Positions 1-6,487 of a DNA stretch of 7,749 nucleotides are shown one piece after another. This DNA is from Nitrososphaerales archaeon TH5896 (GTDB taxonomy: Archaea > Thermoproteota > Nitrososphaeria > Nitrososphaerales > Nitrososphaeraceae), in the NCBI GenBank assembly GCA_014523625.1, contig JAATVP010000246.1, forward strand, positions 1-7,749, given 5' to 3'. The position numbers were made by a program, and so were the translations under genes. The notes beneath the pieces are model-generated. The model made no database searches, had not been told where the DNA came from, and saw only the letters and a program-made list of their open reading frames with translations. The stretch's first letter is position 1; every line of letters starts with the position of its first letter.

Positions 1-366
1 ACTTCTTCCTGTTCCTCCCACGTCTCTCTTTTCTATCAAACCAAGGTCACAAAGACGCCTCAATCTGGTATAAAACTGTCTCTTACTCAAGTTTCCAACA
101 AAATTCGAGGAATTAGCTTTAAGACCTGTGTATGCTGCCTTCAAGAGATTAACTGATCCTCTATCAGACAATAGAGAAAACAATTCAAATGAGTCAGGCA
201 CTGTCCCTAACCTTACTTTGGCTTCCCCTGATAGAGCCTTCTCAGTTTCGCTTAATTCTCTTTTTTGTCTTCCTTGTTTTCTTGCTCCTGGGAATAAATT
301 ACTCCTGATGTCATTAACTCTCTCATCTAAGCCGCTAGGCAGTTCCTTATTTTTGTCTAGATCCAT
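1..366 (-). CDS. Winged-helix transcriptional regulator, N-terminal part (runs off left edge)
   Basis: The minus strand is open from the window edge to an ATG at 364-366, giving 122 codons with no stop. A TGA three codons upstream in the same frame fixes this ATG as the first possible start. Residues 1-55 are charged and probably disordered (many K, R, E). Residues 58-80 form a helix (FELFSLLSDRG followed by NLLKAAY). Residues 92-113 read LSKRQFYTRLRRLCDLGLIEKR, which has the form of a recognition helix followed by the start of a wing, as in ArsR/MarR-like winged-helix proteins. The C-terminal half lies outside the window. Such small regulators are numerous in Nitrososphaeria. The plus-strand frame over the same bases is Ser/Leu-rich and looks like its antisense shadow. 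The target is unknown. The gene is divergent from the HtrA gene, but nothing in the sequence shows that it controls it. Confidence 0.75.
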   Translation of the reverse strand, partial: MDLDKNKELPSGLDERVNDIRSNLFPGARKQGRQKRELSETEKALSGEAKVRLGTVPDSFELFSLLSDRGSVNLLKAAYTGLKANSSNFVGNLSKRQFYTRLRRLCDLGLIEKRDVGGTGRS

Positions 367-423
367 TTTTCTCTCATCTCTATTGCTAGGTCGTGTTAGC
401 CAGTCATCTTTATGGCTATCGCA

Positions 424-439
424 ATATATATTAATTCCC
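424..439 (-). promoter_or_regulatory. TATA box and BRE for the winged-helix gene
   Basis: On the minus strand AAAAGGGGAATTAATATATATTG carries a strong archaeal TATA element (TTAATATATATT) with a purine-rich BRE-like run just upstream. A start about 25 bp downstream would fall near 403. This would give a leader of about 37 nt before the ATG at 366, with a weak purine-rich GATGAGAG ahead of the start. Confidence 0.6.
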
Positions 440-721
440 CTTTTTGGGTGATTTGTAGAGACAAAATACGGATGAATGTAAGAAATGAAAATCGGAATAT
501 TATTAGAGCTCAAACTCATACACTCCGAATCGATGGTTAAGCGTTAATTTGGACGTTCAGGGTTGTAATACAGGTTTGAGACATTGCACAACTGTTCGTC
601 TACCACGCTTGAAGTGACATAGTCCCATTGACATAATGCATCAACTACCTTAGTAAGTGGCAGGACGTCTGTACGGAGTAATTTGGTTCCCACTCATTGA
701 TTGTTGGAATGCTCAAACTCA

Positions 722-729
722 TTTAAAAG
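722..729 (+). promoter_or_regulatory. Possible TATA box for HtrA gene
   Basis: TTTAAAAG at 722-729 is the best archaeal TATA candidate upstream of the protease. It predicts a start near 750 and a leader of about 70 nt. Its TTTAAA core is symmetric, so it could also work on the minus strand. No BRE is evident. Confidence 0.35.
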
Positions 730-807
730 CTTCTTTAGAATGAGACGTATGCAAGGGGTTCTTACAGGAATTGCCAAAACACACAATAGTCAAATCCTTT
801 ATTCAAT

Positions 808-814
808 GGGGAGA
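808..814 (+). promoter_or_regulatory. Ribosome binding site deciding the HtrA start
   Basis: GGGGAGA lies 8 nt before the ATG at 823. The next in-frame ATG (codon 16, at 868) has no purine-rich stretch ahead of it. The longer start is therefore preferred. Confidence 0.55.
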
Positions 815-822
815 TAAAAAAA

Positions 823-2127
823 ATGCGAAATTACAATAAAAATGAAAGTAATAGAGAAACTGGCAGAATGACTTTTGATGAAATCGGTAAGGAATTTACC
901 AGGCATAAGTCAACTATTTTCTTGTTTGTAACTTCAGTGTCGTTAGCCTTCTTATCACTTCATCTATCTCCAGAATTGATTGATTCTATCGCCTATGCCC
1001 AACTACTTCAACCTCAGCAAGGGATAATTAATAGTAATAATGATTCGGATTTTGGGCAGACAAACGCTTCTCCACCGATGACCTCTATCTCAAGACCTAA
1101 CAGCAGCCTTTTTAATGACGTATTCAAACAGACACAAGGATCCGTTGTACAAATAAGTAGAACGGTACCTCAAACAGGTATCGCTGTAGATCCTTCACAA
1201 GAGAATACAACAGCATTGGGATCCGGTTTTGTGTTCGATCAAGAAGGACACATTATTACTAATAATCATGTGGTTGCGGGCGCCAAAGTGGTGGATGTGA
1301 CATTTACTAACGGAGATAGGTCTAGGGCCAACGTCACAGCGGTAGATCCGTATGTAGACTTGGCAGTTCTTAAAATTATCGAAACAGCGAATAATACCTT
1401 GGAACAAGAACAACACCCAGATGCGCTCCAACTTGCCAACTCGTCAACTTTACAAGTTGGTGACCCAGTGATCGCTATCGGAAATCCTTATGGACTTGCA
1501 GGAACTATGACAACAGGCATTGTGAGTCAAGTAGGCAGATTAGTCCCGGCCCCTGGTATTGGCTTCTCGATTCCTGATGTTATACAAACTGATGCTGCTG
1601 TGAACCCAGGCAACTCAGGCGGACCGCTCTTAGACACACAGGGAAGGGTATTAGGAGTTACTTTTGCGGGCTTTCCGGGAGGGGTGAATTTCGCGATACC
1701 ATCCAACCTTGTACAAAAAATAGTTCCAGCTCTGATCGCTGAAGGAAACTATACTCATCCATATCTAGGATTTACTGGAGCTACCCTTACTTCGGATTTG
1801 GCTGCGAGTATTGCAAATATAACCCAGAACCTGAAGGGAGTATCTGTAAATACGATAGTACAGGCGGGGCCTGCAGACAAGGCCGGATTGAATGGAACTA
1901 CAATCGATCAATATGGTAGAAAGCACGGAGGAGATGTAATCGTAGCAGTTGATGGAGACAAGATAAGAGAGTTTGAACAGCTAGTTTCATATTTAGAGGG
2001 GAATAAGTCTCCCGGCGATAATGTAGTTCTAAGTGTGTTCAGGAATGGAAGTGTGATAGATTTGGATGCCGTACTTGAAAAGAGGCCCGCAAGCTCACCT
2101 CAATATAATAGTACAGAGCAATCATAA
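823..2127 (+). CDS. htrA: HtrA/DegP-type secreted serine endoprotease (trypsin-like domain plus PDZ)
   Basis: This 434-residue protein belongs to peptidase family S1C, which degrades or refolds misfolded envelope proteins. A basic N-terminus is followed by a hydrophobic segment (about 31-49). The AYA|Q at 57-60 looks like a signal peptidase I site, so it should act outside the membrane, either released or anchored. A low-complexity linker runs to about 95. The protease domain spans about 97-305 with a complete triad: His149 in TNNHVV, Asp179 in YVDLAVLK and Ser265 in GNSGGP. The oxyanion and substrate loop region reads VNPGNSGGPLLD. One PDZ domain follows (about 312-420), including YLGF, AGPADKAGL and GGDVIVAVDG. 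The length fits single-PDZ HtrA proteins. About ten NxS/T sequons lie in the exported part, which suits archaeal N-glycosylation (inference). The gene is monocistronic by layout, with a terminator shortly downstream. Family assignment is firm; substrates are unknown. Confidence 0.95.
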   Translation: MRNYNKNESNRETGRMTFDEIGKEFTRHKSTIFLFVTSVSLAFLSLHLSPELIDSIAYAQLLQPQQGIINSNNDSDFGQTNASPPMTSISRPNSSLFNDVFKQTQGSVVQISRTVPQTGIAVDPSQENTTALGSGFVFDQEGHIITNNHVVAGAKVVDVTFTNGDRSRANVTAVDPYVDLAVLKIIETANNTLEQEQHPDALQLANSSTLQVGDPVIAIGNPYGLAGTMTTGIVSQVGRLVPAPGIGFSIPDVIQTDAAVNPGNSGGPLLDTQGRVLGVTFAGFPGGVNFAIPSNLVQKIVPALIAEGNYTHPYLGFTGATLTSDLAASIANITQNLKGVSVNTIVQAGPADKAGLNGTTIDQYGRKHGGDVIVAVDGDKIREFEQLVSYLEGNKSPGDNVVLSVFRNGSVIDLDAVLEKRPASSPQYNSTEQS

Positions 2128-2165
2128 CGGTGTTGACAACACTAAACTATACGATGAAGTTAGGA

Positions 2166-2199
2166 AGGTTCCCTCAACCTCTCTTACTATCTTTTTTTT
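2166..2199 (+). terminator. Terminator after HtrA gene
   Basis: A short hairpin (AGGTT, loop CCCTC, AACCT at 2166-2180) is followed 11 nt later by a run of eight T (2192-2199). This lies about 65 nt past the stop codon. Oligo-T runs alone can stop archaeal RNA polymerase, so the T run is the main evidence. Confidence 0.55.
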
Positions 2200-2648
2200 G
2201 CTCGCTCCAATCGTGAATGAATTCCAAAGAGTATCGGATCGGTACGATTCTACTGCAACAAGAAACGTAAGATACCATATTAGAGGAACGTATGGATAAC
2301 AAATAATGGATATTATCTTGAAAGATTGCATTAGCTACTGACACTAACATTCTTAATTTGCTGATTGTACTTCATCTACTATATTCTGTGCGATATGGAT
2401 TCTATTCCTTGTGTAGTGTGAGGGCTAGATCTATGCTAAGATACATTGAATTGTAACTCTAAACGCACTAGAATGTAATTTTGATGCTCAAATACTCCTA
2501 AATTTCTAAAAATGAAATGATATCTTTCTCGGTATAAGATGGAAATATCACCAGCTAATTCAACCGATGGTCTAACCACAAAATATGGTCTAAGAATTCA
2601 ACTAAGTAAGTATCAATCGGCTATAACTGATGTCACTTTAATTATTAG

Positions 2649-2656
2649 TATATTAA
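2649..2656 (+). promoter_or_regulatory. TATA box for pspAB
   Basis: TATATTAA is followed about 25 bp later by a likely start near 2677. GAGGATGA at 2680-2687 lies just before the ATG at 2694 and could serve as the ribosome binding site, so the leader would be very short. Confidence 0.5.
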
Positions 2657-2693
2657 TGCATATTTGATATGATTAGTATGAGGATGACACTAA

Positions 2694-3299
2694 ATGACAT
2701 TTTTCAAAAGATTCATAGATAGTATTGGTGGTGATAGTCGAAAAGCTAATTCTGATTCAGATGCAATATTTGTATTATCTTCAGCATATATCAGCCTAGA
2801 AACGAGGCTCAATTTGATATATACCGGAAGATCTGGTATATGTATCAAGAAAACTGCTGTTGATATTAGCTTCGATGAGCTCAAACTATCCATTGAAAAT
2901 TTATTGGAAGCGAGTAAAAAAACTGACTTAAAGCTGTTATATGACGTTAGTATTGACGAGTATTATGACCTCCTCTGGTTAGTGATTGATGTGAGGTCGA
3001 TAGAAGACAGTGTAGCATGCGTATCTGTGGTGAGTGAGATGTTGGAGCAAGAAGGAGCTATGATCCTATTAAAGTCTGCTGTTTTCGAATTTGGAAAAAA
3101 AGGAAGCAAACATCAGCCTTACTATTTGATCTATGATTATGAGCTTGACAAATTCTATCCTTTCGTTCCTATCATATGCCGCCAGAAGGCGAGAAATAGT
3201 CGCGATGAGAGGAACATGATGAGAGCTGTTTCAAATGATAAATTGCCACTTGAGGAGGACGAATCTAGATGGGATCCAATTTGGCAACTTCCATTCTAG
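2694..3299 (+). CDS. pspAB: PspA-associated protein PspAB
   Basis: The 201-residue soluble protein matches the PspAB family as I know it from actinobacteria and archaea. Seen in order: an N-terminal MTFFKRF; DAIFVLSSAYISLET (23-37), the family's DALFALxSAxITLE block; LIYTGRSGICIK (41-52); an acidic central part with a predicted alternating helix/strand pattern; KFYPFVP (153-159); an R-rich stretch (163-172) in the place of the usual RDNALEL; and the end LPLEEDESRWDPIWQLPF (184-201), which matches the family's closing RWxPxWxxPF. Length and ending agree with a complete protein. PspAB accompanies the PspA membrane-stress system, but its biochemical role is not established. No pspA is in the window. 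The neighbour is HtrA, 566 bases upstream on the same strand, which suggests an envelope-stress setting (inference). The start is fixed by the SD-like GAGGATGA. Confidence 0.85.
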   Translation: MTFFKRFIDSIGGDSRKANSDSDAIFVLSSAYISLETRLNLIYTGRSGICIKKTAVDISFDELKLSIENLLEASKKTDLKLLYDVSIDEYYDLLWLVIDVRSIEDSVACVSVVSEMLEQEGAMILLKSAVFEFGKKGSKHQPYYLIYDYELDKFYPFVPIICRQKARNSRDERNMMRAVSNDKLPLEEDESRWDPIWQLPF

Positions 3300-3779
3300 A
3301 TTTCAGTTGTTACTCTAGGTGTAAATGAAGGGCAGCGTCTTGATAGAACTTCAAAATGCAGGATTGGAATCCAAAATAACGATTACGCTCTTTGCATAAA
3401 CTACGAATTTATAGAAACTATTCCAAAGATCTCAAGTCTCATTTACCCGCATTCAACTTCAATGATCGGTTATACTCTAATCGGTAACAGAAGGTTATTG
3501 GAATCTCTTGACGAGGATGATGTAGCAATGCATTCTCATTCTATTGCCTCAACCTCAATGTAAATCAGGTATATTGGTTGCATGATACTAATCCGTTAAT
3601 TGGTAGATTGCACAGTTGATTAAGAGTTGGTACTGTTCCTACGAAGAGAATAAAATATCTCTTAAGATTAGTTGAAGGATTTGAAAGTTAATAGGACAGA
3701 TTAACCATCATATCAAAGGAGGACCCTTGAAGGTCATAAAAAAAATTCAATCCATACATCGAATTCTCAATATAGGATT
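3300..3779. other. Convergent intergenic region after pspAB
   Basis: This stretch separates the convergent pspAB and MhqD-like genes. The pspAB reading frame continues without a stop from 3300 to the TAA at 3561-3563, 87 codons after its TAG; it has no ATG until 3462. A strong Shine-Dalgarno-like AAAGGAGG sits at 3715-3722. A minus-strand oligo-T terminator lies at 3738-3745. No recognised gene or RNA was found, and there is no clear plus-strand terminator for pspAB. Confidence 0.55.
3738..3745 (-). terminator. Oligo-T terminator for the hydrolase/dioxygenase cluster
   Basis: Eight A on the plus strand read as T8 on the minus strand, 35 nt beyond the stop codon of the MhqD-like gene. This is a typical archaeal termination signal and marks the likely end of the minus-strand transcript. 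Confidence 0.6.
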
Positions 3780-4427
3780 TCATGCAGCGAAAGATGCTGA
3801 TAGCCATTCTCTGGCCTCACTCACATCACTTTGGGTTAGTTGATGTCCGCTATTTTGCCATTTCAATGAAACATTCGATCCGGTTTTCCTTAGTAAATTA
3901 AATAGATCTTTTGTTCCGCGGCTTGGTATGATGGGATCGTGTAGACCAGCAGACATGAATATGTGCTTACCTGATAGGTTGGGAACTGATTCGGGTTCAA
4001 ATGGAACCATAGCTCTAAACAGAACAGCTCCGGCGAGTGCCTCGGGTCTTAGCAATAGCAAGCTCGCAGCAATGTTAGCACCGTTTGAATACCCTACTGC
4101 AATAGTCTCTTCTGGATCAAACTTGTAGAACTTTGATGCATTCTGCAAGAAATCCGCTAGTTCGTAAGTACGAAATTTCAAATCTTCTATATCAAAGACT
4201 CCTTCTGATAACCTACGGAAAAACCTTGGCATACCATTCTCGAGTACCTTGCCACGAGGACTTAGAATCGAGGCTCCTGCAGTATCTATTATCCGGGCTA
4301 TTGGAATTAGATCATTCTCATCCCCTCCAGTTCCATGCAATAATAGTAGAGTCATCGATCTACCTGGCTTGTGATGCACTGATGGAATAAATTGATGAAT
4401 AAATCCCAGTTGGTCTTTTTCTTTCAT
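3780..4427 (-). CDS. Alpha/beta hydrolase, phospholipase/carboxylesterase family (MhqD-like)
   Basis: The 215-residue cytoplasmic serine hydrolase has the usual length and layout of the phospholipase/carboxylesterase family. LLLLHGTGGDENDL (27-40) forms the oxyanion-hole strand-loop, with ILSPRGK at 54-60. The nucleophile Ser114 lies in GYSNGA, Asp164 in GLHDPIIP and His195 in SGHQL, so the catalytic triad is complete. There is no signal peptide or membrane segment. It begins 21 nt after the ring-cleaving dioxygenase stop, with AGGA close to the ATG, so the two are probably cotranscribed. Bacillus subtilis pairs the same two families in mhqED, which responds to methylhydroquinone and other quinones. 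By analogy this esterase may act on ring-cleavage products, but the true substrate cannot be read from the sequence. The upstream frameshift may affect its translation if coupled. Confidence 0.85.
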   Translation of the reverse strand: MKEKDQLGFIHQFIPSVHHKPGRSMTLLLLHGTGGDENDLIPIARIIDTAGASILSPRGKVLENGMPRFFRRLSEGVFDIEDLKFRTYELADFLQNASKFYKFDPEETIAVGYSNGANIAASLLLLRPEALAGAVLFRAMVPFEPESVPNLSGKHIFMSAGLHDPIIPSRGTKDLFNLLRKTGSNVSLKWQNSGHQLTQSDVSEAREWLSASFAA

Positions 4428-4448
4428 CTATCCTGTCCAATGATTCCG

Positions 4449-5069
4449 TTATGAATGAGTAACTCCATTAATACTCCCGCTACTGCTAGTCTTTATTCCC
4501 TTTTTTGGGTGGACAATTGGGGGTAAAATTTTCTCAAGGTCGCCGCGAACAGATTCAAGCCATGGAGGAAGCACCAAGTGAGTGCCAAGCTCATCAGCCT
4601 TTTCATCGACAGTAAATCCAGGAGGATTTGTGGCGATTTCGAAAAGGACACCCCCAGATTCACGGAAATATACAGAATGAAAGTAGAACCGGTCAATTAC
4701 AGGAGTTGCGTTCAATCTTGCTCTAACCAATTTGCGGCGAACCAGTTGTTGTTGAGCGTCTGTAGGTGTACGATAGGCTACATGATGTACTGAACCAATT
4801 CCTATAACTCCCTGTTGTGTATACGGTAGACAAAGAACATCAACGATTTTTGCTCCGCCTTTCAATCCCCCTTCCTCATTGTCGACTTTGGCGGAGGAAG
4901 ATGATTTGGCAGTAGGAATTTCATAGCGATACCGGCTTCCGTCCTGACGAGTAGGAACAAATCCCAATTCATTGGTCAAAACAGAGTACGTTCGTACCCT
5001 TCCTCTGACAGAGTTACTGAATAAAATCCCTGAACGGCGTGCTGTGTTGGTATTGGACCTTCCTTCCAA
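4449..5069 (-). pseudogene. C-terminal fragment of the ring-cleaving dioxygenase
   Basis: The frame is open from 5069, but residues 1-25 are out-of-frame reading of the upstream part. Family-like sequence begins at RTYSVLTNELGF (about 4994 downward). It then shows RYRYEIP, a Ser/Lys/Gly-rich linker, SVHHVAYRT with His96 (matching PcpA His227) and ESGGVLFEIAT with Glu144 (matching PcpA Glu276). The TNPPGFTVDE and LGTHLVLPPWLES blocks typical of the family's C-terminus follow. The ATG at 5069 has no convincing ribosome binding site, so independent translation is doubtful. Confidence 0.65.
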
Positions 5070-5497
5070 ATGTTTGAGCTCCGATCATCTGCAGACCTAT
5101 GTGCGACAATTTCCAATTCTAACCCATCTGGATCGTGCAGAGATAATACCTGTTCGTCATCAAAACGCGTAGATGGACCATGAAATTCTATCTGATTTTT
5201 CATTAATCTATTCATCCAGTAATTTATGGATCCTTCAGGAACCAAAAAGGCAGTGGCGACCACTTGGCTCGTTCCCCGATGTCCCCTAGGAATATTGGGC
5301 CAATGAAAGAAAGTAAGAATAGTCCCTGGCCGTCCAAGCTCATCTCCGTAATAAAGATGGTATGAAGTCGGGTCATCTTGATTTACCGTTAATTTTACAA
5401 ATCTTAGTCCTAAAGTTCCAGTGTAAAAATCGATATTTCTCTGCGGATCACTAGTTATTGCCGTAACATGATGAATTCCGAATACATCTCTGCTCAT
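4976..5497 (-). CDS. N-terminal fragment of the ring-cleaving dioxygenase (173 aa)
   Basis: This fragment holds the whole N-terminal VOC domain. GIHHVTAITSDPQRNIDFY (7-25) carries His10, which corresponds to the first iron ligand of PcpA (His11). It continues with LGLRFVKLTVNQDD, SYHLYYGDELGRPGTILTFF (45-64), a STRFDDEQ turn and the LHDPDGLELEIVA strand (about 120-132). It ends three residues past the start of the second domain, at an out-of-frame TGA. Without the C-terminal domain two of the three ligands are missing, so catalysis is not expected if translation ends here. Confidence 0.7.
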   Translation of the reverse strand: MSRDVFGIHHVTAITSDPQRNIDFYTGTLGLRFVKLTVNQDDPTSYHLYYGDELGRPGTILTFFHWPNIPRGHRGTSQVVATAFLVPEGSINYWMNRLMKNQIEFHGPSTRFDDEQVLSLHDPDGLELEIVAHRSADDRSSNIWKEGPIPTQHAVQGFYSVTLSEEGYERTLF

Positions 5498-5537
5498 GAT
5501 GATGATACCGACCTTTCGCCTTCTTTCAGCCCATGCG

Positions 5538-5546
5538 TTTTATATA
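5538..5546 (-). promoter_or_regulatory. TATA box for the dioxygenase/MhqD-like unit
   Basis: On the minus strand TATATAAAA is a near-ideal archaeal TATA box. It predicts a start at about 5517, which leaves a leader of about 20 nt before the ATG at 5497. It sits inside the 61-nt gap after the upstream hydrolase, so the dioxygenase unit can be transcribed separately from that gene. Confidence 0.65.
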
Positions 5547-5558
5547 GATGCATCGTAA

Positions 5559-6368
5559 TTACTCAGATCTAAAGAATTCATGCAATATTTCGGTAACAAT
5601 CGCGGGTTTCTCGGCAAATGGGGCATGCCCGGCATCTTCTACTATTTCCAGCGAGGAATTCCTTATTGCTTGTTCAAACAATTTAGAATGCTCAAGTGGT
5701 ATCAAATTGTCATTTTTGCCCCATATAATTAGGGTGGACACATCCTGAATTCCTTCTAATCTCTTTAGGCCAATCTTTGTATTTGTACTATTGATAAACG
5801 CTGACTCAAAGGCATGCTTTGCTCCTGGTCTATTGATCCTATTTATAAAAACGTCAACTAGTATTGGAAAGACCCTCCAAGACTGAGCAACTAATTGTTC
5901 AAATACCCTCTTTACTTTTTCAGGGGATGCACTGATAGCGGCTGCAAGATACTCATTTAGTAAAGGAGTAGGTCTATCAAGCATCCCCGATGAATCTATT
6001 AACACTAAACTGTTTACCACGCTCCTATTTTCAATTGCAATTTCAGCTGCAATGTAACCTCCAAGAGAGTGGCCTATTATGGTTGTCTTACCATCGTCAA
6101 TTTGAATGGAACTCATGAAATCCAAAACAAATTTCCTAAAAGCATTTATTGTATAATCAAGGTCAGGACAGTCGCTTCCGCCGAAACCTATTAGATCAAC
6201 GGCAACCGTGTGGTAATGCTTTGAGAACGCGACAGGAATATCGATCCATCTATCCGATGAAGATCCGATGCCGTGAAGAAACAAAAGATGCTTAGGGGTT
6301 CCGCTACTATTTCCAAATTCTCTGTACCTTATATTGGAACCATTTATTGTTACATTGCGATCAACCAT
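5559..6368 (-). CDS. Alpha/beta hydrolase (MhpC/BphD-like fold)
   Basis: The 269-residue cytoplasmic alpha/beta hydrolase is complete. HLLFLHGIGSSSDRW (27-41) gives the oxyanion-hole HG motif, and VAVDLIGFGGSD (55-66) is the usual strand and loop. The nucleophile Ser101 is in IIGHSLGGYIA, Asp220 in IIWGKNDNLIP and His248 in EDAGHAPFAEKP. A helical cap region spans about 132-190. The fold includes esterases, haloperoxidase-like proteins and meta-cleavage-product C-C hydrolases, which cannot be told apart here. Lying just upstream of a ring-cleaving dioxygenase makes a role on aromatic ring-cleavage products attractive, but this is inference. No Shine-Dalgarno precedes the ATG (AATAACAAATAAAATGG), so the mRNA may be leaderless. 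A palindrome about 100 bp upstream could be its operator. Confidence 0.88.
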   Translation of the reverse strand: MVDRNVTINGSNIRYREFGNSSGTPKHLLFLHGIGSSSDRWIDIPVAFSKHYHTVAVDLIGFGGSDCPDLDYTINAFRKFVLDFMSSIQIDDGKTTIIGHSLGGYIAAEIAIENRSVVNSLVLIDSSGMLDRPTPLLNEYLAAAISASPEKVKRVFEQLVAQSWRVFPILVDVFINRINRPGAKHAFESAFINSTNTKIGLKRLEGIQDVSTLIIWGKNDNLIPLEHSKLFEQAIRNSSLEIVEDAGHAPFAEKPAIVTEILHEFFRSE

Positions 6369-6393
6369 TTTATTTGTTATTATTCATTAACTG

Positions 6394-6403
6394 AATACTT
6401 ATT
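6394..6403 (-). promoter_or_regulatory. Possible TATA-like element for the alpha/beta hydrolase
   Basis: AATAAGTATT on the minus strand is centred about 30 bp before the ATG at 6368, and no ribosome binding site is present. This is the arrangement expected for a leaderless archaeal transcript. The element itself is a weak match. Confidence 0.3.
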
Positions 6404-6467
6404 GTTTGCGAGTTATCTTGCATTAAATGCTCTATGTTAACGTCATAAGCCTTTAATCGCATAATAT

Positions 6468-6487
6468 CACAAGCGATATCACTTGTG
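6468..6487. promoter_or_regulatory. 20-bp near-perfect palindrome, candidate operator
   Basis: CACAAG-C-GATATC-A-CTTGTG pairs with itself at every position but one (9 of 10 pairs). It lies about 100 bp upstream of the alpha/beta hydrolase start. An overlapping direct repeat ATATCAC (6464-6470 and 6476-6482) is spaced by 12 bp. Size and symmetry suit a dimeric TetR- or MarR-type regulator. No matching regulator is intact in the window. Confidence 0.45.

Larger units (their letters stand above)
367..822. other. Divergent intergenic region between winged-helix gene and HtrA gene
   Basis: This 456-base stretch separates two divergent genes and should hold both promoters. A convincing TATA box serves the minus gene, and a weaker one near 722 may serve HtrA. 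A 49-codon minus-strand frame with a GTG start (544-693) is the only coding candidate and is weak. I see no tRNA, no recognisable RNA structure and no long repeat. Confidence 0.6.
2128..2693. other. Intergenic region between HtrA and PspAB genes
   Basis: These 566 bases hold the HtrA terminator at the left end and the PspAB promoter at the right end. The middle (about 2200-2640) is AT-rich, with no supported gene. A 42-codon frame from ATG 2539 to 2667 lacks a ribosome binding site and was not called. I found no RNA fold, repeat array or tRNA. Confidence 0.55.
4449..5497 (-). pseudogene. Ring-cleaving dioxygenase (PcpA/MhqO type, glyoxalase/VOC fold), disrupted by frameshift
   Basis: Two overlapping minus-strand frames together encode one protein of the vicinal-oxygen-chelate family that includes PcpA, LinE and MhqO. 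These are Fe(II) enzymes opening hydroquinone-type rings. The first frame reads GFYSVTLSEEGYERT and then stops at TGA 4976-4978. The second picks up with RTYSVLTNELGF. The family spacing between VTL and VLT is restored exactly by adding back one ACGT at about 4986-4990, giving GAA CGT ACG TAC TCT (ERTYS). The repaired gene would be 1053 nt, 350 residues. This points to loss of one copy of a 4-bp tandem repeat, or a sequencing/assembly error. No programmed-slippage heptamer fits. The start at 5497 sits about 20 nt after the predicted transcript start. Being first in a unit with the MhqD-like gene fits an aromatic/quinone detoxification role. Confidence 0.85.

Noticed and set aside
128..451. 107-codon plus-strand frame, Ser/Leu rich
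   Set aside because: It is the antisense of the winged-helix gene at 1-366. Its composition is typical of a shadow frame, and the opposite strand has clear family features and a TATA box.
508..722. 12-bp direct repeat gctcaaactcat at 508-519 and 711-722
   Set aside because: In a 7.7-kb window one or two 12-bp repeats are expected by chance, and no third copy was seen.
2066..2299. 77-codon plus-strand frame overlapping the HtrA 3' end, and a 69-codon minus frame at 2122-2331
   Set aside because: Neither has a ribosome site or recognisable domain. The plus frame runs through the terminator T run, and both have translations of low plausibility.
2539..2667. 42-codon plus-strand frame (MEISPANST...)
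   Set aside because: There is no ribosome binding site, no TATA box at the right distance and no recognisable feature. The length is expected by chance.
3325..3399. 24-codon frame MKGSVLIELQ... after pspAB
   Set aside because: It is too short and has no family features. It competes with the longer open frame in the pspAB phase.
4976..4990. Programmed -1 ribosomal frameshifting in the dioxygenase
   Set aside because: In-frame ACT CTG TTT TGA offers no slippery heptamer allowing re-pairing. A -1 shift would also give one residue fewer than the family spacing, whereas a 4-bp deletion explains it exactly.
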